Source: Nonomuraea sp. SYSU D8015 (lineage in GTDB: Bacteria; Actinomycetota; Actinomycetes; Streptosporangiales; Streptosporangiaceae). From it: a stretch of DNA of 64,000 bases. The position numbers and the translations under genes were made by a program. The stretch is from positions 62,001 through 126,000 of the forward strand of contig NZ_VJYI01000028.1 in the NCBI RefSeq assembly GCF_008065375.1, written 5' to 3'. Within the stretch, counting starts at the first letter, position 1; each line of letters starts with the position of its first letter. Positions 32,441 through 41,470 of the stretch are shown piece by piece. The notes under the pieces were generated by a model. The model did not search any database. It saw only the letters and a list, made by a program, of their open reading frames with translations, and had not been told where the DNA came from.

Positions 32441-32493
32441 ACCCCACCCCGGCGCCGGAGGAGCACCCCCACCCAGCCCCCACAATGGTCGCC

Positions 32494-32868
32494 ATGGACA
32501 CCCGAACGGCCGCCCAGCGCTTCGCCGACACCTGGCAGCACGGCTGGACCCACCACGACATCGCCGCCATCACAGCCCTCTACCACGCCGACGCCGTCCA
32601 CACCAGCATGCCGTTCCGCCCCCCGCACCACGGCAAAGACGCCATCGCCGACTACATCGCCTGGTCGTTCACCGGCGAAAGCGACCCCCGCGTCACCTTC
32701 ACCACACCCATCGTCGACGGCGACCAGGCCGCCATCGAATTCCGCGTCCACGCCCTCGACAACGGCCGCCCCATCACCCTGGCCGGCTGCGTCTTCGCCC
32801 GCTTCGACACCGACGGGCTCGCCGTGGAAACCCGCGACTACTGGCACACCGCCGACGGCCACCAATAA
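32494..32868 (+). CDS. SnoaL-like/NTF2-fold protein
   Basis: The product is 124 residues of the NTF2 fold: AAQRFADTWQHGWTHHDIAA is the first helix, ALYHADAVHTSMPFRPPHHG the first strand pair and AIEFRVHALDNGRPITLAGC the sheet. SnoaL-like proteins include small-molecule isomerases, hydrolases and binding proteins. The ATG at 32494 is preferred to one at 32485. It may be the last gene of the operon starting with the SMR pump. Confidence 0.83.
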   Translation: MDTRTAAQRFADTWQHGWTHHDIAAITALYHADAVHTSMPFRPPHHGKDAIADYIAWSFTGESDPRVTFTTPIVDGDQAAIEFRVHALDNGRPITLAGCVFARFDTDGLAVETRDYWHTADGHQ

Positions 32869-32892
32869 AAAAAAGCCCCTTCGAGGGGGGAG
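32869..32892 (-). terminator. Intrinsic terminator with T-tract
   Basis: Read on the minus strand, a CCCCT/AGGGG stem with a 3-nt loop is followed by CTTTTTTTT. It terminates the leftward zinc-ribbon gene; on the plus strand it follows the SnoaL-like stop directly and may also help to end that transcript. Confidence 0.7.
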
Positions 32893-32895
32893 CGG

Positions 32896-33165
32896 TCAGC
32901 GCACCACCCGCAGCGCCGGCCCAGCCGGACGCCCACCGGCCACAGCCGCCTGCCTCGGCACCGGCGCCGCCTCCGGCTGCACCACCGGCTGAGGACGCGT
33001 CATCTGCTGCGTCTGCTCGGCCGCCTCAGCACGCCGCTCGGCGCACCCGCCGGAGCAGTACCCGTTGGTCACGATCAACCGCCCACGCAGCGGCGTGTAG
33101 GCCTCCTTACCCGACGCAGGCAAAACTCCCTGACACACCGGGCATAGCACCGACTGGGTCCCCAC
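32896..33165 (-). CDS. Small protein with two CxxC-type pairs
   Basis: The product is 89 residues. Cys pairs CPVCQ near residue 8 and CSGGC near 39 could bind one zinc. The central LRGRLIVTNGYCSGGCAERR is followed by a Pro/Gln/Ala-rich disordered tail. The GTG at 33165 is supported by an AGGAG site 7 bp upstream; an earlier ATG would add 18 residues with no ribosome site. It resembles conserved actinobacterial small zinc-ribbon proteins of unknown role. It has its own intrinsic terminator. Confidence 0.65.
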   Translation of the reverse strand: MGTQSVLCPVCQGVLPASGKEAYTPLRGRLIVTNGYCSGGCAERRAEAAEQTQQMTRPQPVVQPEAAPVPRQAAVAGGRPAGPALRVVR

Positions 33166-33473
33166 GTGCTGCTCCTCTCGCGGCGCGAATAGCAGGAGCT
33201 CCACCCTAAGTCCACACACCCGGGCAAGGACAGCGAATCAACACAACGTCAAAACCGCCGTCAAGCCGCCGCCGGCGATGACGGCGGCCGCGCGGGAAGC
33301 GGCCGGAGGCGACGAAAGCGCCGCTCAGTGCACCGATCCCGGCACCCGCCCCGCCCGGCGGATCCGGCCCGGCCGGGTCGGTGGTGTGAGGAAAAACTCT
33401 CCCGCCGGCCCCGCCAGGCTCACCGGCCCCAGGCGCCCAGGGGAGCGGCCCGCCGTGTCCGAACCCGGACTAC

Positions 33474-33497
33474 TTGACATAATGGTCATTATCAAGC
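33474..33497. promoter_or_regulatory. Palindromic operator
   Basis: CTTG-AC-ATAATG-GT-CATTAT-CAAG is a near-perfect dyad. It contains a TTGACA -35-like sequence. It lies about 50 bp upstream of the small membrane protein gene and resembles a MarR/TetR-type site. No adjacent regulator gene is obvious. Confidence 0.55.
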
Positions 33498-33547
33498 AAC
33501 GAGACACGTCCCGCATAAACGCGTCTTTCCAGGGAAGACGCACCACC

Positions 33548-33802
33548 ATGTCCGCCCTGGAGATCACGACCCCGAGCATCATCGCACTCACGGCGGTCAT
33601 CACCTCCGCCATCATCTGGCTGATCATCCTCGCCGCGCGCCTGACCCAGCGTCCGCGCAACCGTCCCAACCCCAGCATCGACCTCGTCGATCAGGCTCGT
33701 GAGCTCAAGGCGCTCGGCCAGATCCAGGAAGCCGTCTTCCTCGTCCGCGGTGAGACCGGCATGAGCCAGCGCGCGGCGGCGCGGTTCGTGAACCGCCTGT
33801 GA
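33548..33802 (+). CDS. Small membrane-anchored protein
   Basis: The product is 84 residues with one N-terminal transmembrane helix (IIALTAVITSAIIWLIILAA) and a cytoplasmic tail. The tail motif LKALGQIQEAVFLVRGETGMSQRAAARFVNRL resembles the ribosomal protein L7/L12 C-terminal-like motif seen in other short actinobacterial membrane proteins. Function unknown. A palindrome lies in its promoter region and a long hairpin follows the stop. Confidence 0.65.
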   Translation: MSALEITTPSIIALTAVITSAIIWLIILAARLTQRPRNRPNPSIDLVDQARELKALGQIQEAVFLVRGETGMSQRAAARFVNRL

Positions 33803-33822
33803 GAAGGTTCAATACCGGCATT

Positions 33823-33868
33823 TAGTGCTATACCGGACAGAAGGTGGATTCTGTTCGGTATAGCACTA
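33823..33868. terminator. Long AT-containing inverted repeat
   Basis: TAGTGCTATACCGGACAGAA (33823-33842) pairs with 33849-33868 at 19 of 20 positions around a short loop. It begins 20 bp after the stop of the small membrane protein. It may be a terminator, but the low GC and high symmetry also fit a protein-binding or recombination site. Confidence 0.6.
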
Positions 33869-34526
33869 GCGCCGGACGCGCTCATCTGCCTGCCCAGGAC
33901 CGGGGTTGCTGGTCCGGGGGGTCCCGCTCTTCAGCGCCGGGAGTCGGCGACTGAACGTCACCGACGATTGGCCGGTCTGCCCTGTCGGCGGCAAGGGCCT
34001 CTCCCTCATCCCTGAGCGGTGACTGAGCCCTGTCCGCCTGAGAGGTTCTGCGCATGGGCGGGTTGGGCCTCCCCCGCGTGGCCAGGACGTGCGCCTGGAT
34101 GAGGTGTCCCCCGGTGTACGGCGTACACCACGGTGAGGGCGGCGGCCCCGCAACGCTTGCGAGGAAGGGCTCCGCGGTGGCCGCCGCCGCTGTCGTGTCT
34201 GCGGCCCGGATATCGGGCTGACGCCTTGCGGCGGGGCTGCCCGGTTCGGCGGTCGCTGTAGTGCCGTGGTGGGCCGGCCTGGCGGTTGTCGGCAGCGGTG
34301 CTGCGCTGTCGTGGGGTTTCTGCGGATGCGGCCGGACTGCCGGCTGCTGGAGGGTGTGGTCTCGTTCGTGCTCGTGCGAGCACCGCAGCCGCGGGGGCTT
34401 GCGGGTGGGTTGCGCGGCCGCGAGCTGAGTGGGGTGTGGTGGATGCTCCCCGGTGCGGCTGGGCGACGCCGCCGGATCCGGGGTTTCTGTGCGTGCCGGG
34501 GAGGCGTTTGGTCGGCTTACGGCTTA
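33869..34526. other. Gap without supported gene
   Basis: About 660 bp separate the hairpin from the methyltransferase gene. Several long frames are open because of high GC, but codon pattern and content (Arg/Gly runs) do not look coding. Sequence between 34190 and 34500 appears irregular and may contain gene debris. Confidence 0.5.
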
Positions 34527-35336
34527 CTACGGCTTTCGGCCGACTCCGCAGAATCCGTCCACCTGGGGAGCGTCGTGGATGTCGGGCCGCCATCGTGTGG
34601 TGGACACGATGCCGGGTGGGATGATCTCCAGGCCGTTGAAGAAATGTTCGATCTGTTCGGGGGTGCGAATTTTGATCTTGGGTTTGCCGTGCTCGTTCCA
34701 GTGCCGCACTTCTTCCTGCTTGACTTCGGGTTTGATGACTGCGGTGATGTGCACGAGCGCCAGGTGGCTGCCGGAGGGTACGGCTTGGATGAGTCGGCGG
34801 ATGATCGCGGATGCCTCGTCGTCGGACTGGATGAAGTGGACGATGCCCAGCAGCATGATCGCGATCGGTTGGGTGAAGTCCAGTGTCCGGGCGGCCTCCG
34901 TCAAGATGGTTTCGGGGTCGTGGAGGTCGGCCTCGATGTAGTCGGTTCTTCCCTGGGGTGTGCCGCGGAGGAGGACTTTGGCGTGGGCGAGGACGACCGG
35001 GTCGTTGTCCACGTAGACGACTCTGCTCTCGGGGGCGAGTTCTTGGGCGATCTCGTGGGTGTTGCCTGCCGTGGGCAGGCCGGTGCCGATGTCGAGGAAT
35101 TGCCGGATGCCTGCCTCTGCTACCAGGTGTCGTACGGATCTGCGGAGAAATGCGCGGTCTTCCCGGGCTGTTAAAACGATGTCGGGATTGATGGCGCTTA
35201 TTTGGTCGCCGACTTCGCGGTCTACTTCGTAGTTGTCCTTGCCGCCGAGCCAGTAGTTCCAGATTCGCGCCGAGTGGGACACGGTGGTGTCGATTGTCGG
35301 CGGCCGCTGGCCGGCTGCGGTGGAGTTGTCTGTCAT
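34527..35336 (-). CDS. PF04672-type SAM-dependent methyltransferase
   Basis: The product is 269 residues. The conserved N-terminus is HSARIWNYWLGGKDNYEVDR, motif I is QFLDIGTGLPTAGNTHEIAQ, motif II is RVVYVDNDPVVLAHAKVLL, and AIMLLGIVHFIQSDDEA follows. This family is restricted to actinomycetes, present in many copies, and often sits next to XRE/DUF397 genes; the methyl acceptor is unknown. An ATG at 35336 is used. The gene converges on the gap at its 3' side. Confidence 0.9.
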   Translation of the reverse strand: MTDNSTAAGQRPPTIDTTVSHSARIWNYWLGGKDNYEVDREVGDQISAINPDIVLTAREDRAFLRRSVRHLVAEAGIRQFLDIGTGLPTAGNTHEIAQELAPESRVVYVDNDPVVLAHAKVLLRGTPQGRTDYIEADLHDPETILTEAARTLDFTQPIAIMLLGIVHFIQSDDEASAIIRRLIQAVPSGSHLALVHITAVIKPEVKQEEVRHWNEHGKPKIKIRTPEQIEHFFNGLEIIPPGIVSTTRWRPDIHDAPQVDGFCGVGRKP

Positions 35337-35734
35337 GGGGATATATCTCCTGGCTTGGGCGTTGCGTCGGGGCTGCACTCAGCATAGGGTCACGTGCCGG
35401 CGTGAGCCCACGGTGTGATCATGACGGTTGGGTGTGATGTTACGGATTGGTGCGCATGTGCCATCGCGAAAGCATCCCATGGCCGGACAAATCGCCCGAT
35501 GGGGAGAACTTCGCTCGTGCGGGCCGTTTCCTGCCCAGCAGGTGCGTCGAACAAATGCTTGCATCCGAGCGCGTCGATGGAGGCTGCCATGCGCACAACA
35601 AAGCATGATATTTTCCCGAAAAATACGCAGGCCCGAGATGTGGCGTTTGTCAACGCGGCAGGATGCAACGTGGAAGCGGCCGGCACGGCTGTCCTGCTAT
35701 TACGCAATCGTCACACCATGAAGGGGATGACATC
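35337..35734. other. Divergent intergenic region
   Basis: This 400-bp region separates the methyltransferase from the ABC importer. It is AT-richer than average and must hold both promoters. I looked for a TPP riboswitch (CTGAGA box) and an FMN-type aptamer ahead of the importer and saw neither. Confidence 0.5.
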
Positions 35735-36928
35735 ATGCGCATGCGCCGGTCACGGCATGCGGGAAACCTGACGAGCACAGCAGCGGCCATCGTCGGATTG
35801 CTTCTTTCGGTCGGCGCATGCACCAGCGCACAGCAGGGGTCGCAGCCCGCCGCGGCGGCGAACCCGGCCGATCCCACGGATTTGCGTGGCGTCTGCCCGG
35901 CCACCATCGTGGTGCAGACCCAGTGGACGCCGCACATCACCGTGGAAGGCGGCATGTATCACCTGCTGGGCGCCGACCCCGTCATCGACGCCGACGCCAA
36001 GCGCGTGACCGCCCCGCTGGTCGTCCGCGGCCGGGACACCGGCGTCGAACTGGAGTTGCGCGCAGGCGGCCCGGCGATCGGCTTCACCCAGCCGTCCGCG
36101 CAGATGTATGCCGACACCAGCATCCACCTCGGCGTGCTGGGCGGCCTCGACGAGGGCATCCAGGTGTCGGCCACCCAGCCGACCCTCGCCGTGATGGCAC
36201 TGGTGGAGATCCATCCCCAGATCATCCTGTGGGACCCCGCCACCTATCCGGGCTTCACCACGATCAAGGACATCGGCCGGACGGACACCAAGGTGCTCTA
36301 CTTCGGCGGCAACACCTACATGGAATATCTGGTGGGGGCGGGGCTGCTCAAACGCAGTCAGGTGGACGGCTCCTACGACGGATCCCCGTCGCATTTCGTC
36401 GCCGCCGGCGGCAAGGCGGCCGTGGCCGGGTACGCCAACGCCGAGCCGTACATCTACGAAAAGGACGTCAAACAGTGGGGCAAGCCGGTGAAGTACCAGC
36501 TCGTGTACGACGCCGGCTATCCGAATTACGGCCCTCCGCTGGTGATCCGCCCGGCCGACAAGGACAAGCTCGCGCCCTGCCTGCGCAAACTCGTTCCCAT
36601 CCTCCAGCAGGCGCAGGTGGACGTGCTGGCTCAGCCGGGCCCGGCGATCGATCTCACCTTGCGTCTCAACCAGGCCTACAAGGTCGCCACGCAGTACACC
36701 AGGGAGAGCTCCGAGTTCTCGGTCCGTCAGATGAAGGCGCTCAAGCTCAGCAGCAACGGGCCCGATTCCACCGTCGGCAACTTCGACACCGCCCGTGTCC
36801 AGCGCCTGATCGACATCACCAAGCCGATCTTCGCCGCGCAGAAGAAGCCGGTGAGGGACGGCCTGCAGCCCGCCGTCATGGTCACCAACGAGTTCGTCGA
36901 CCCCAAGATCGGTTATGGCGGCGGCTGA
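35735..36928 (+). CDS. ABC importer substrate-binding lipoprotein (NrtA/TauA type)
   Basis: The product is 397 residues. The lipoprotein signal peptide ends AAAIVGLLLSVGACTSAQQG, with Cys28 of the lipobox. The mature part (IVVQTQWTPHITVEGGMYHLLG) matches the NMT1/THI5-like fold of SsuA/TauA/ThiY proteins, which bind sulfonates, nitrate or thiamine precursors. ATG 35735 is preceded by a GGGGA site; ATG 35741 is also possible. The gene overlaps the next by 14 bp. Ligand unknown; the absence of sulfonate or thiamine genes nearby leaves it open. Confidence 0.87.
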   Translation: MRMRRSRHAGNLTSTAAAIVGLLLSVGACTSAQQGSQPAAAANPADPTDLRGVCPATIVVQTQWTPHITVEGGMYHLLGADPVIDADAKRVTAPLVVRGRDTGVELELRAGGPAIGFTQPSAQMYADTSIHLGVLGGLDEGIQVSATQPTLAVMALVEIHPQIILWDPATYPGFTTIKDIGRTDTKVLYFGGNTYMEYLVGAGLLKRSQVDGSYDGSPSHFVAAGGKAAVAGYANAEPYIYEKDVKQWGKPVKYQLVYDAGYPNYGPPLVIRPADKDKLAPCLRKLVPILQQAQVDVLAQPGPAIDLTLRLNQAYKVATQYTRESSEFSVRQMKALKLSSNGPDSTVGNFDTARVQRLIDITKPIFAAQKKPVRDGLQPAVMVTNEFVDPKIGYGGG

Positions 36929-37682
36929 ACCGGCCGAGGTCGCGGCGGCCGGCTCGACGCTGTCGTTCGCCGGCGCGGGCAAACGCTACGACGACGGCAC
37001 CCAGGCGTTGTGCGCCGTCGACGTGGACGTCGCTCCTGGGCAGTTCGTCACGGTGGTCGGCCCCTCCGGATGCGGCAAGAGCACGCTGCTGCGCCTGGCT
37101 GCCGGGCTGACCGAGGCCACGGAGGGTTCGGTGCACCGGGCGGCGGCGTCTGTGGGCTACGTCTTCCAAGATCCCACGCTGCTGCCGTGGCGGAGCGTGC
37201 GCTCCAATGTCGAGCTGTTCGGTGAGTTGCGTGGGCTGTCCAGGCAGGAGCGGCGGCGGCGCGCGGACGAGGCGATAAGCCTGGTGGGTCTGGCGGACTT
37301 CGCGCACGCGCGGCCGCGTACCCTGTCGGGCGGGATGCGGATGCGGGTGTCGCTGGCTCGGGCGCTCACCCTGCGACCGGATCTTCTCCTGCTCGATGAG
37401 CCGTTCGGGGCGCTGGACGAGATCACGCGGGAGCGGCTCAACGACGAGCTGCTGCGGTTGTTCGCCGTGCGCCGTTTCGCTGCGCTGTTCGTCACTCACT
37501 CGGTGTCCGAGGCGGTCTTCCTCGCGACGCGGATCATCGTACTGTCGGACCGGCCTGGACGTGTTCTCGGTGTGTTCGACGTGCCGTTCCCGTACCCGCG
37601 CCCGCCCGGGCTGCGTTTCAGCGGAGAGTTCACGCATCTCGCGGCCCAGGTGTCGGCCTGTCTGAAGGGAGCGGCAGCGTGA
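36915..37682 (+). CDS. ABC importer ATPase (SsuB/TauB type)
   Basis: The product is 255 residues: Walker A GPSGCGKST, Q-loop GYVFQDPTLLPW, signature LSGGMRMRVSLARAL, Walker B DLLLLDEPFGALD and the His switch FVTHSVSEAVF. The DEPFGALDEITRE and HSVSEA features are those of nitrate/sulfonate/thiamine-precursor importers. It overlaps both neighbours: 14 bp with the binding protein and GTGA with the permease. Confidence 0.95.
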   Translation: MAAAEPAEVAAAGSTLSFAGAGKRYDDGTQALCAVDVDVAPGQFVTVVGPSGCGKSTLLRLAAGLTEATEGSVHRAAASVGYVFQDPTLLPWRSVRSNVELFGELRGLSRQERRRRADEAISLVGLADFAHARPRTLSGGMRMRVSLARALTLRPDLLLLDEPFGALDEITRERLNDELLRLFAVRRFAALFVTHSVSEAVFLATRIIVLSDRPGRVLGVFDVPFPYPRPPGLRFSGEFTHLAAQVSACLKGAAA

Positions 37683-38485
37683 GAACCGGGCGGGCCGGCG
37701 CCAGGTGGCCGCGGTGGGTGCCGCCGCTGATCGTCTTTGCTCTTGTGGTCGCGGCGTGGTATGCCATGTCGTATCTGGCGTTGGCGCCGGAGCGGCGGTT
37801 CCTGCTTCCTCCGCCGGACGCCGTGGTGCGTGTGGGGTTCTTCGACTCAGGCAACCGGGCCGAACTGCTGGACGGCTTGCTGCTGTCCGCTCAGGTCGCG
37901 CTGTCGGGGCTCACGATCGCAGCGGTGACCGGCATCGTGTGCGGCGTCGCCATGGCTCAGGCGAGCTGGCTGGAGCGGTCGCTGAACCCGTACTTCGTGG
38001 TCTTGCAGACCATTCCCATTCTTGCGCTGGTGCCCCTGTTCGGGTTCTGGTTCGGGTTCGGGTTCTTCACCCGGGTCATCGTGTGTGTGCTGATCTCGTT
38101 GTTTCCCATCGTGGCGAACACGCTGTTCGGGCTGCGGTCGGTGGATGAGTCGTTCCACGACCTGTTCACCCTGCAGCAGTCGGGGCGGTGGTCTCGGCTG
38201 TGGAAACTGCAGCTGCCCGCGGCGCTGCCTCATATCCTCACGGGGCTGCGCATCTCGGCCGGCTTGTCGGTGATCGGCGCCGTGGTCGGGGATTTCTTCT
38301 TCCGGCAGGGCCGGCCCGGCATCGGGACGCTCATCGACCTGTACCGGTCCCGGCTGCAGTCCGAGCAGCTGTTCGCAGCGGTCGGCCTGGCGTCGCTGCT
38401 CGGACTCGCGGTGTTCGTGGTGTTCGGGTTTGTGGCTCGGAGGGTGACGAGCTGGCACACCTCTGCCCGGGACTCGTTGCCGTGA
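37679..38485 (+). CDS. ABC importer permease
   Basis: The product is 268 residues with about six transmembrane helices. The coupling (EAA) loop is FTLQQSGRWSRLWKLQLPAA LPHILTGLRIS. NPYFVVLQTIPILALVPLFG is typical of SsuC/TauC permeases. The GTG start overlaps the ATPase stop. The three genes form a complete type I importer: a lipoprotein, an ATPase and one permease acting as a homodimer. Confidence 0.93.
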   Translation: MRTGRAGARWPRWVPPLIVFALVVAAWYAMSYLALAPERRFLLPPPDAVVRVGFFDSGNRAELLDGLLLSAQVALSGLTIAAVTGIVCGVAMAQASWLERSLNPYFVVLQTIPILALVPLFGFWFGFGFFTRVIVCVLISLFPIVANTLFGLRSVDESFHDLFTLQQSGRWSRLWKLQLPAALPHILTGLRISAGLSVIGAVVGDFFFRQGRPGIGTLIDLYRSRLQSEQLFAAVGLASLLGLAVFVVFGFVARRVTSWHTSARDSLP

Positions 38486-38515
38486 TCCTGCGGGGTTGAG
38501 GTGACGGGTGTCCGG

Positions 38516-39421
38516 TCAGAGCTGTTTGAGGATGCCGTTGAGGATCGCGGGAGTCGCCTCAGGCGGTTCGGCTTGAATGCTCAGCGTGTTCATCACGACG
38601 GTGTAGTCGTCGAGGTCGGAGCGTTTGTCCAGGTAAAAGGCGCTGGTGAGCTGCTCCAGGTAGACCACGTCGGGCAGGTCCGGGGCGTCGAAGCGCAAGA
38701 TGGTGAAGGGGCCGCCGGCCGCGGCGTGCCCGCCGATGGCGAAGGGGACGATCTGCAACGTGACGTTGGGCAGTTCGCACATGCGGAGCAGATGTTTCAC
38801 CTGGGCGCGTTGGACGTCTCGGCCGCCCCACGGCCGGGTGAGCACGGCCTCGTCGGCGATGGCCCACAACGTGGGCGCGTCTTTTCTGGTCAGCAGTTGC
38901 TGCCGGCGCATCCGCATCGCCACCCGCCGGTCGAGGTCGTCGGGGTCTCTGTGGCCGTGCCACAGCCCGACGATCGCTCGGGCGTAGTCTTCGCATTGAA
39001 GAAGGCCGTGCACGAACTGCACTTCGTAGCTGCGGATCGTTCTGGCGGCCTCCTCCAGGCCGATGTACGCCTCGAACCAGCTGGGCAGCAGGTCGCTGTA
39101 TTGATGCCACCACCCTGGTGTGCTGGCCTGGCGGGCCAGCTCCAGCATCTTCTCGCGTTCCCCGGCGTCGGTGATGCCGTACAAGGTGAGCAGGTCGGCC
39201 ACGTCGCGTTGTTTGAACGGGCTGCGTCCCAGCTCCATGCGGCTGATCTTGGAGTGGCTGGCGCGGATGACGTACGCGGCCTGTTCGCCGGTGATGCCTT
39301 TGGCTTCGCGCAGGCGGCGCAGCTGCGAACCCACCATTATCCGTAATACGGTTGGGCCGCCCCGGCCGCCGCGCGCAACCTCGCCGAGGTCAGAGTCTCT
39401 GTCTGGTCGTGCAACTGTCAT
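38516..39421 (-). CDS. XRE regulator with DUF5753 domain
   Basis: The product is 301 residues. The HTH is LRRLREAKGITGEQAAYVIR then ASHSKISRMELGR, and the C-terminal DUF5753 domain includes YIGLEEAARTIRSYEVQFVH GLLQ and VVYLEQLTSAFYLDK. These regulators are typically paired with a small DUF397 protein (as in the Scr1/Scr2-like and WhiJ-like systems), and the partner is encoded 225 bp upstream on the same strand. The ATG at 39421 is chosen as the common start; longer N-termini are possible. Confidence 0.9.
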   Translation of the reverse strand: MTVARPDRDSDLGEVARGGRGGPTVLRIMVGSQLRRLREAKGITGEQAAYVIRASHSKISRMELGRSPFKQRDVADLLTLYGITDAGEREKMLELARQASTPGWWHQYSDLLPSWFEAYIGLEEAARTIRSYEVQFVHGLLQCEDYARAIVGLWHGHRDPDDLDRRVAMRMRRQQLLTRKDAPTLWAIADEAVLTRPWGGRDVQRAQVKHLLRMCELPNVTLQIVPFAIGGHAAAGGPFTILRFDAPDLPDVVYLEQLTSAFYLDKRSDLDDYTVVMNTLSIQAEPPEATPAILNGILKQL

Positions 39422-39645
39422 GGGGGTTCCCTTTGCCGGCGAGGCGCTCGTTGTTCCGTTGTCTACTGTTTCATGACGGTCGACATGATGTAACGGCATT
39501 ATCGTTGATGTGATCGTTCGCCGGTTGCGGACAGCACGAAATCGCCGTCCCTGGGAAGGGGACTGCTCATGTTCCCGCCTCCCCCGATGCGGGATTCAGT
39601 CGCCGGCCGTTGGATGAGAACGGTCCGGGGGGCTTGCGGTCGCGA

Positions 39646-39885
39646 TCAGAGGATCAGGTCGTCGAACTCGCCGTCTTTGGCGCCGAGTATGAGCGCCCGG
39701 ATCTCGCCGCGGGTGTAGATGAGCGCGTGCCCGTCCGGGTGGCGCGAGTTGCGTACGGCGATCTGGCCGTTGTGAAGGTCTGCCAGCTCCACGCAGCTGC
39801 CGTTCGGGTTGCTGTGCCGGCTCTTGCGCCAGGTGACACCACTCAACCCCGAAGCGGACATGCCGTTGTAAACAGGAGATTGCAT
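39646..39885 (-). CDS. DUF397 protein
   Basis: The product is 79 residues: GVTWRKSRHSNPNGSCVELA, then AVRNSRHPDGHALIYTRGEI and FDDLIL match DUF397. A strong AAAGGAG site lies upstream of ATG 39885. DUF397 proteins act with XRE/DUF5753 regulators, possibly as antagonists in development. The paired XRE gene is downstream. Confidence 0.93.
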   Translation of the reverse strand: MQSPVYNGMSASGLSGVTWRKSRHSNPNGSCVELADLHNGQIAVRNSRHPDGHALIYTRGEIRALILGAKDGEFDDLIL

Positions 39886-40084
39886 CACCTTTCTCCTTTT
39901 TAGGTCGTGTTGACCGAACTTGACAAATGCGCTCAAAGTGCCGACATGAATCATGCACGTGCATATGCACTTCTTTCCTGATGTACGTGCAGAGTGCTTG
40001 CACAGGAAAATACTGATCGGAAAGGATATGTCTGGCAAGCACCACGCTCTCCCCCACCAACGAGCAGAACCCGGGAGACGGGGC

Positions 40085-40375
40085 CTAGTGCATCGCCCGG
40101 CTGGAGCGCGCGAGCGCCGGCGAGTCGACGTCGGCCCCATCGCATCCGCCCCCGCGGCGTGGCGCATCGTCCACCGGTGCGCAGCGGCCGTCCCGCGCCC
40201 AGGGGATCAGGTCCTGTTGCGCCGCTCGTGGGCCGCGGGCGAGGATGAGGTGGGCGCTGGCCGTCCAGGTGTAGGCGCGGTCGCCCAGCCCTTCCCCGGT
40301 GCGGGCGTCGAAGTTCTCCGCGAATCCCGGCGTCGCGGCCCAGCACTGGGCCGAGATCCTGCACCCGCCGCTCAC
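40085..40375 (-). pseudogene. C-terminal glycoside-hydrolase remnant
   Basis: The segment TPGFAENFDARTGEGLGD then RAYTWTASAHLILA closely resembles the C-terminal end of trehalase / MGH1-like (GH63-type) (alpha/alpha)6-barrel glycosidases. The rest of the enzyme, including catalytic acids, is absent. It has no sensible start. Confidence 0.55.
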
Positions 40376-40530
40376 CGCCGCCGACGGTCCCCGCCGGCGA
40401 GCTGGGAGCCCACGCCGTCGAGCTGCTCATCCAGCGCATCGCCGACCCGGAGACCCCGCACCGCCACCTCCTGGTCGCCCCGCCGATCTCGCTGCGCGGC
40501 ACCACCGGGCCCGCCCGGCCACGCGCCTGA
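40357..40530 (+). pseudogene. C-terminal LacI-family regulator remnant
   Basis: LHPPLTA and then, one frame over, VPAGELGAHAVELLIQRIAD with LLVAPPISLRGTTGP to a stop reproduce the last 50 residues of a LacI-type repressor. The DNA-binding and most of the sugar-binding domain are gone. A frameshift lies near 40380. Confidence 0.6.
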
Positions 40531-40645
40531 CCCTCCGGGCGCATATCCCAGGCTTCGGGGAGACCGGCATGGCCGGGACATGAGGCGACGTGTCGCACGC
40601 GTCCGCGGGCTCTCCACGCGTACGCCGGGAGCCGTCCATGTTGTA

Positions 40646-40661
40646 GTCGAATCGATTCGAC
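40646..40661. promoter_or_regulatory. LacI-type palindromic operator
   Basis: GTCGAATCGATTCGAC is a 16-bp perfect palindrome with a central CG step, as in LacI-family operators. It lies between the LacI and carboxylesterase remnants and 35 bp upstream of an ATG (MAEPSSRRARGWW...) that is quickly out of recognisable frame. Confidence 0.55.
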
Positions 40662-40738
40662 CTCTTCCCGCACACTCCCCGAACGGGAAAGGCGCATGGC
40701 TGAACCCTCGTCCCGGCGGGCGCGAGGTTGGTGGCGGG

Positions 40739-40915
40739 TCAGCCCCGGCGGACGGGGAGGATCACGGCGGGCGGGTGCTGCGGGTCGTGGTAGACCTGCC
40801 GGTCGGCGGTGCGGAGGGTGGTGGCGGTGGCGCGGGGCTCGTCGGCGCCGGTGAGGCTGATCAGGCCGTCGCAGACGTCGGTCGAGCGGCCGTCGGCGCC
40901 GACGCCGCAGAGTCG
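40739..40915 (-). pseudogene. Unidentified C-terminal fragment
   Basis: A coding-like segment ends TLRTADRQVYHDPQHPPAV then ILPVRRG and stop at 40739. It looks like a protein C-terminus but has no start or upstream continuation; I cannot name the family. Confidence 0.3.
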
Positions 40916-40919
40916 GACA

Positions 40920-41470
40920 GAGCCTGCCCGGTACGTTCCTGTCCGACGCCCTGGCCCGGGACGTCGCGACCGCCATCGCCGCCGAGGCCGGCCTGCGCCC
41001 GACGGCCGAGGAGCTGTGCCGGTGCGGATCCGGAGGAACTCGCCGCGGCCGGCCAGGCGCCGGCTTCGAAGATGCGCCGGTACGAGGACCGCTGGGGCTC
41101 CTTTCGCGCGGACCCTCTCCCCTTGTTCTGTCCCGTCGTCGGCGGCGAGGTGCTGCCGGTCACGCCCCGGGAGGGACTGGCGCGCGGCGCGGGACGGGAC
41201 GTGGAGCTGATCATGGGCTGTAACCGTGACGAGTGGCGCACGTTCTTCCTCTTCGGCAGCCTGTCCGGCACCCTCACCGAGGAGCAGGCGGCACAGGCGC
41301 TGTGGCACCTCGGCCCCGGCCAGGACGGCGAGCGGGCCTGCTGCGAAGCGTTCCTGGACGTGTCCGCCGAGGACCTGCACGACACCGTCCGTCACCGCCT
41401 ACCCCGGGGAGACCTCCCGCCGCCCGCGGCAGGACCACCCCTTCGACACGATTCCCCTCCAGACCGCCTG
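40920..41470 (+). pseudogene. Type B carboxylesterase remnant
   Basis: LPGTFLSDALARDVATAIAA and EAGLRPTAEEL are followed, after a frameshift near 41029, by DPEELAAAGQAPASKMRRYE and PLFCPVVGGEVLPVTPREGL then VELIMGCNRDEWRTFFLFG. This is the second half of a PnbA-like carboxylesterase, containing the PVVDGEVLP and GxNRDEWR motifs. The catalytic Ser region is missing, and another frameshift lies near 41400. Confidence 0.65.

Noticed and set aside
33866..34153. 95-codon minus-strand frame as a gene
   Set aside because: Arg/Pro/Gly-rich content, no ribosome site and no homology.
35337..35734. Possible riboswitch ahead of the ABC importer
   Set aside because: No TPP CTGAGA box, FMN core or cobalamin box could be found by eye.
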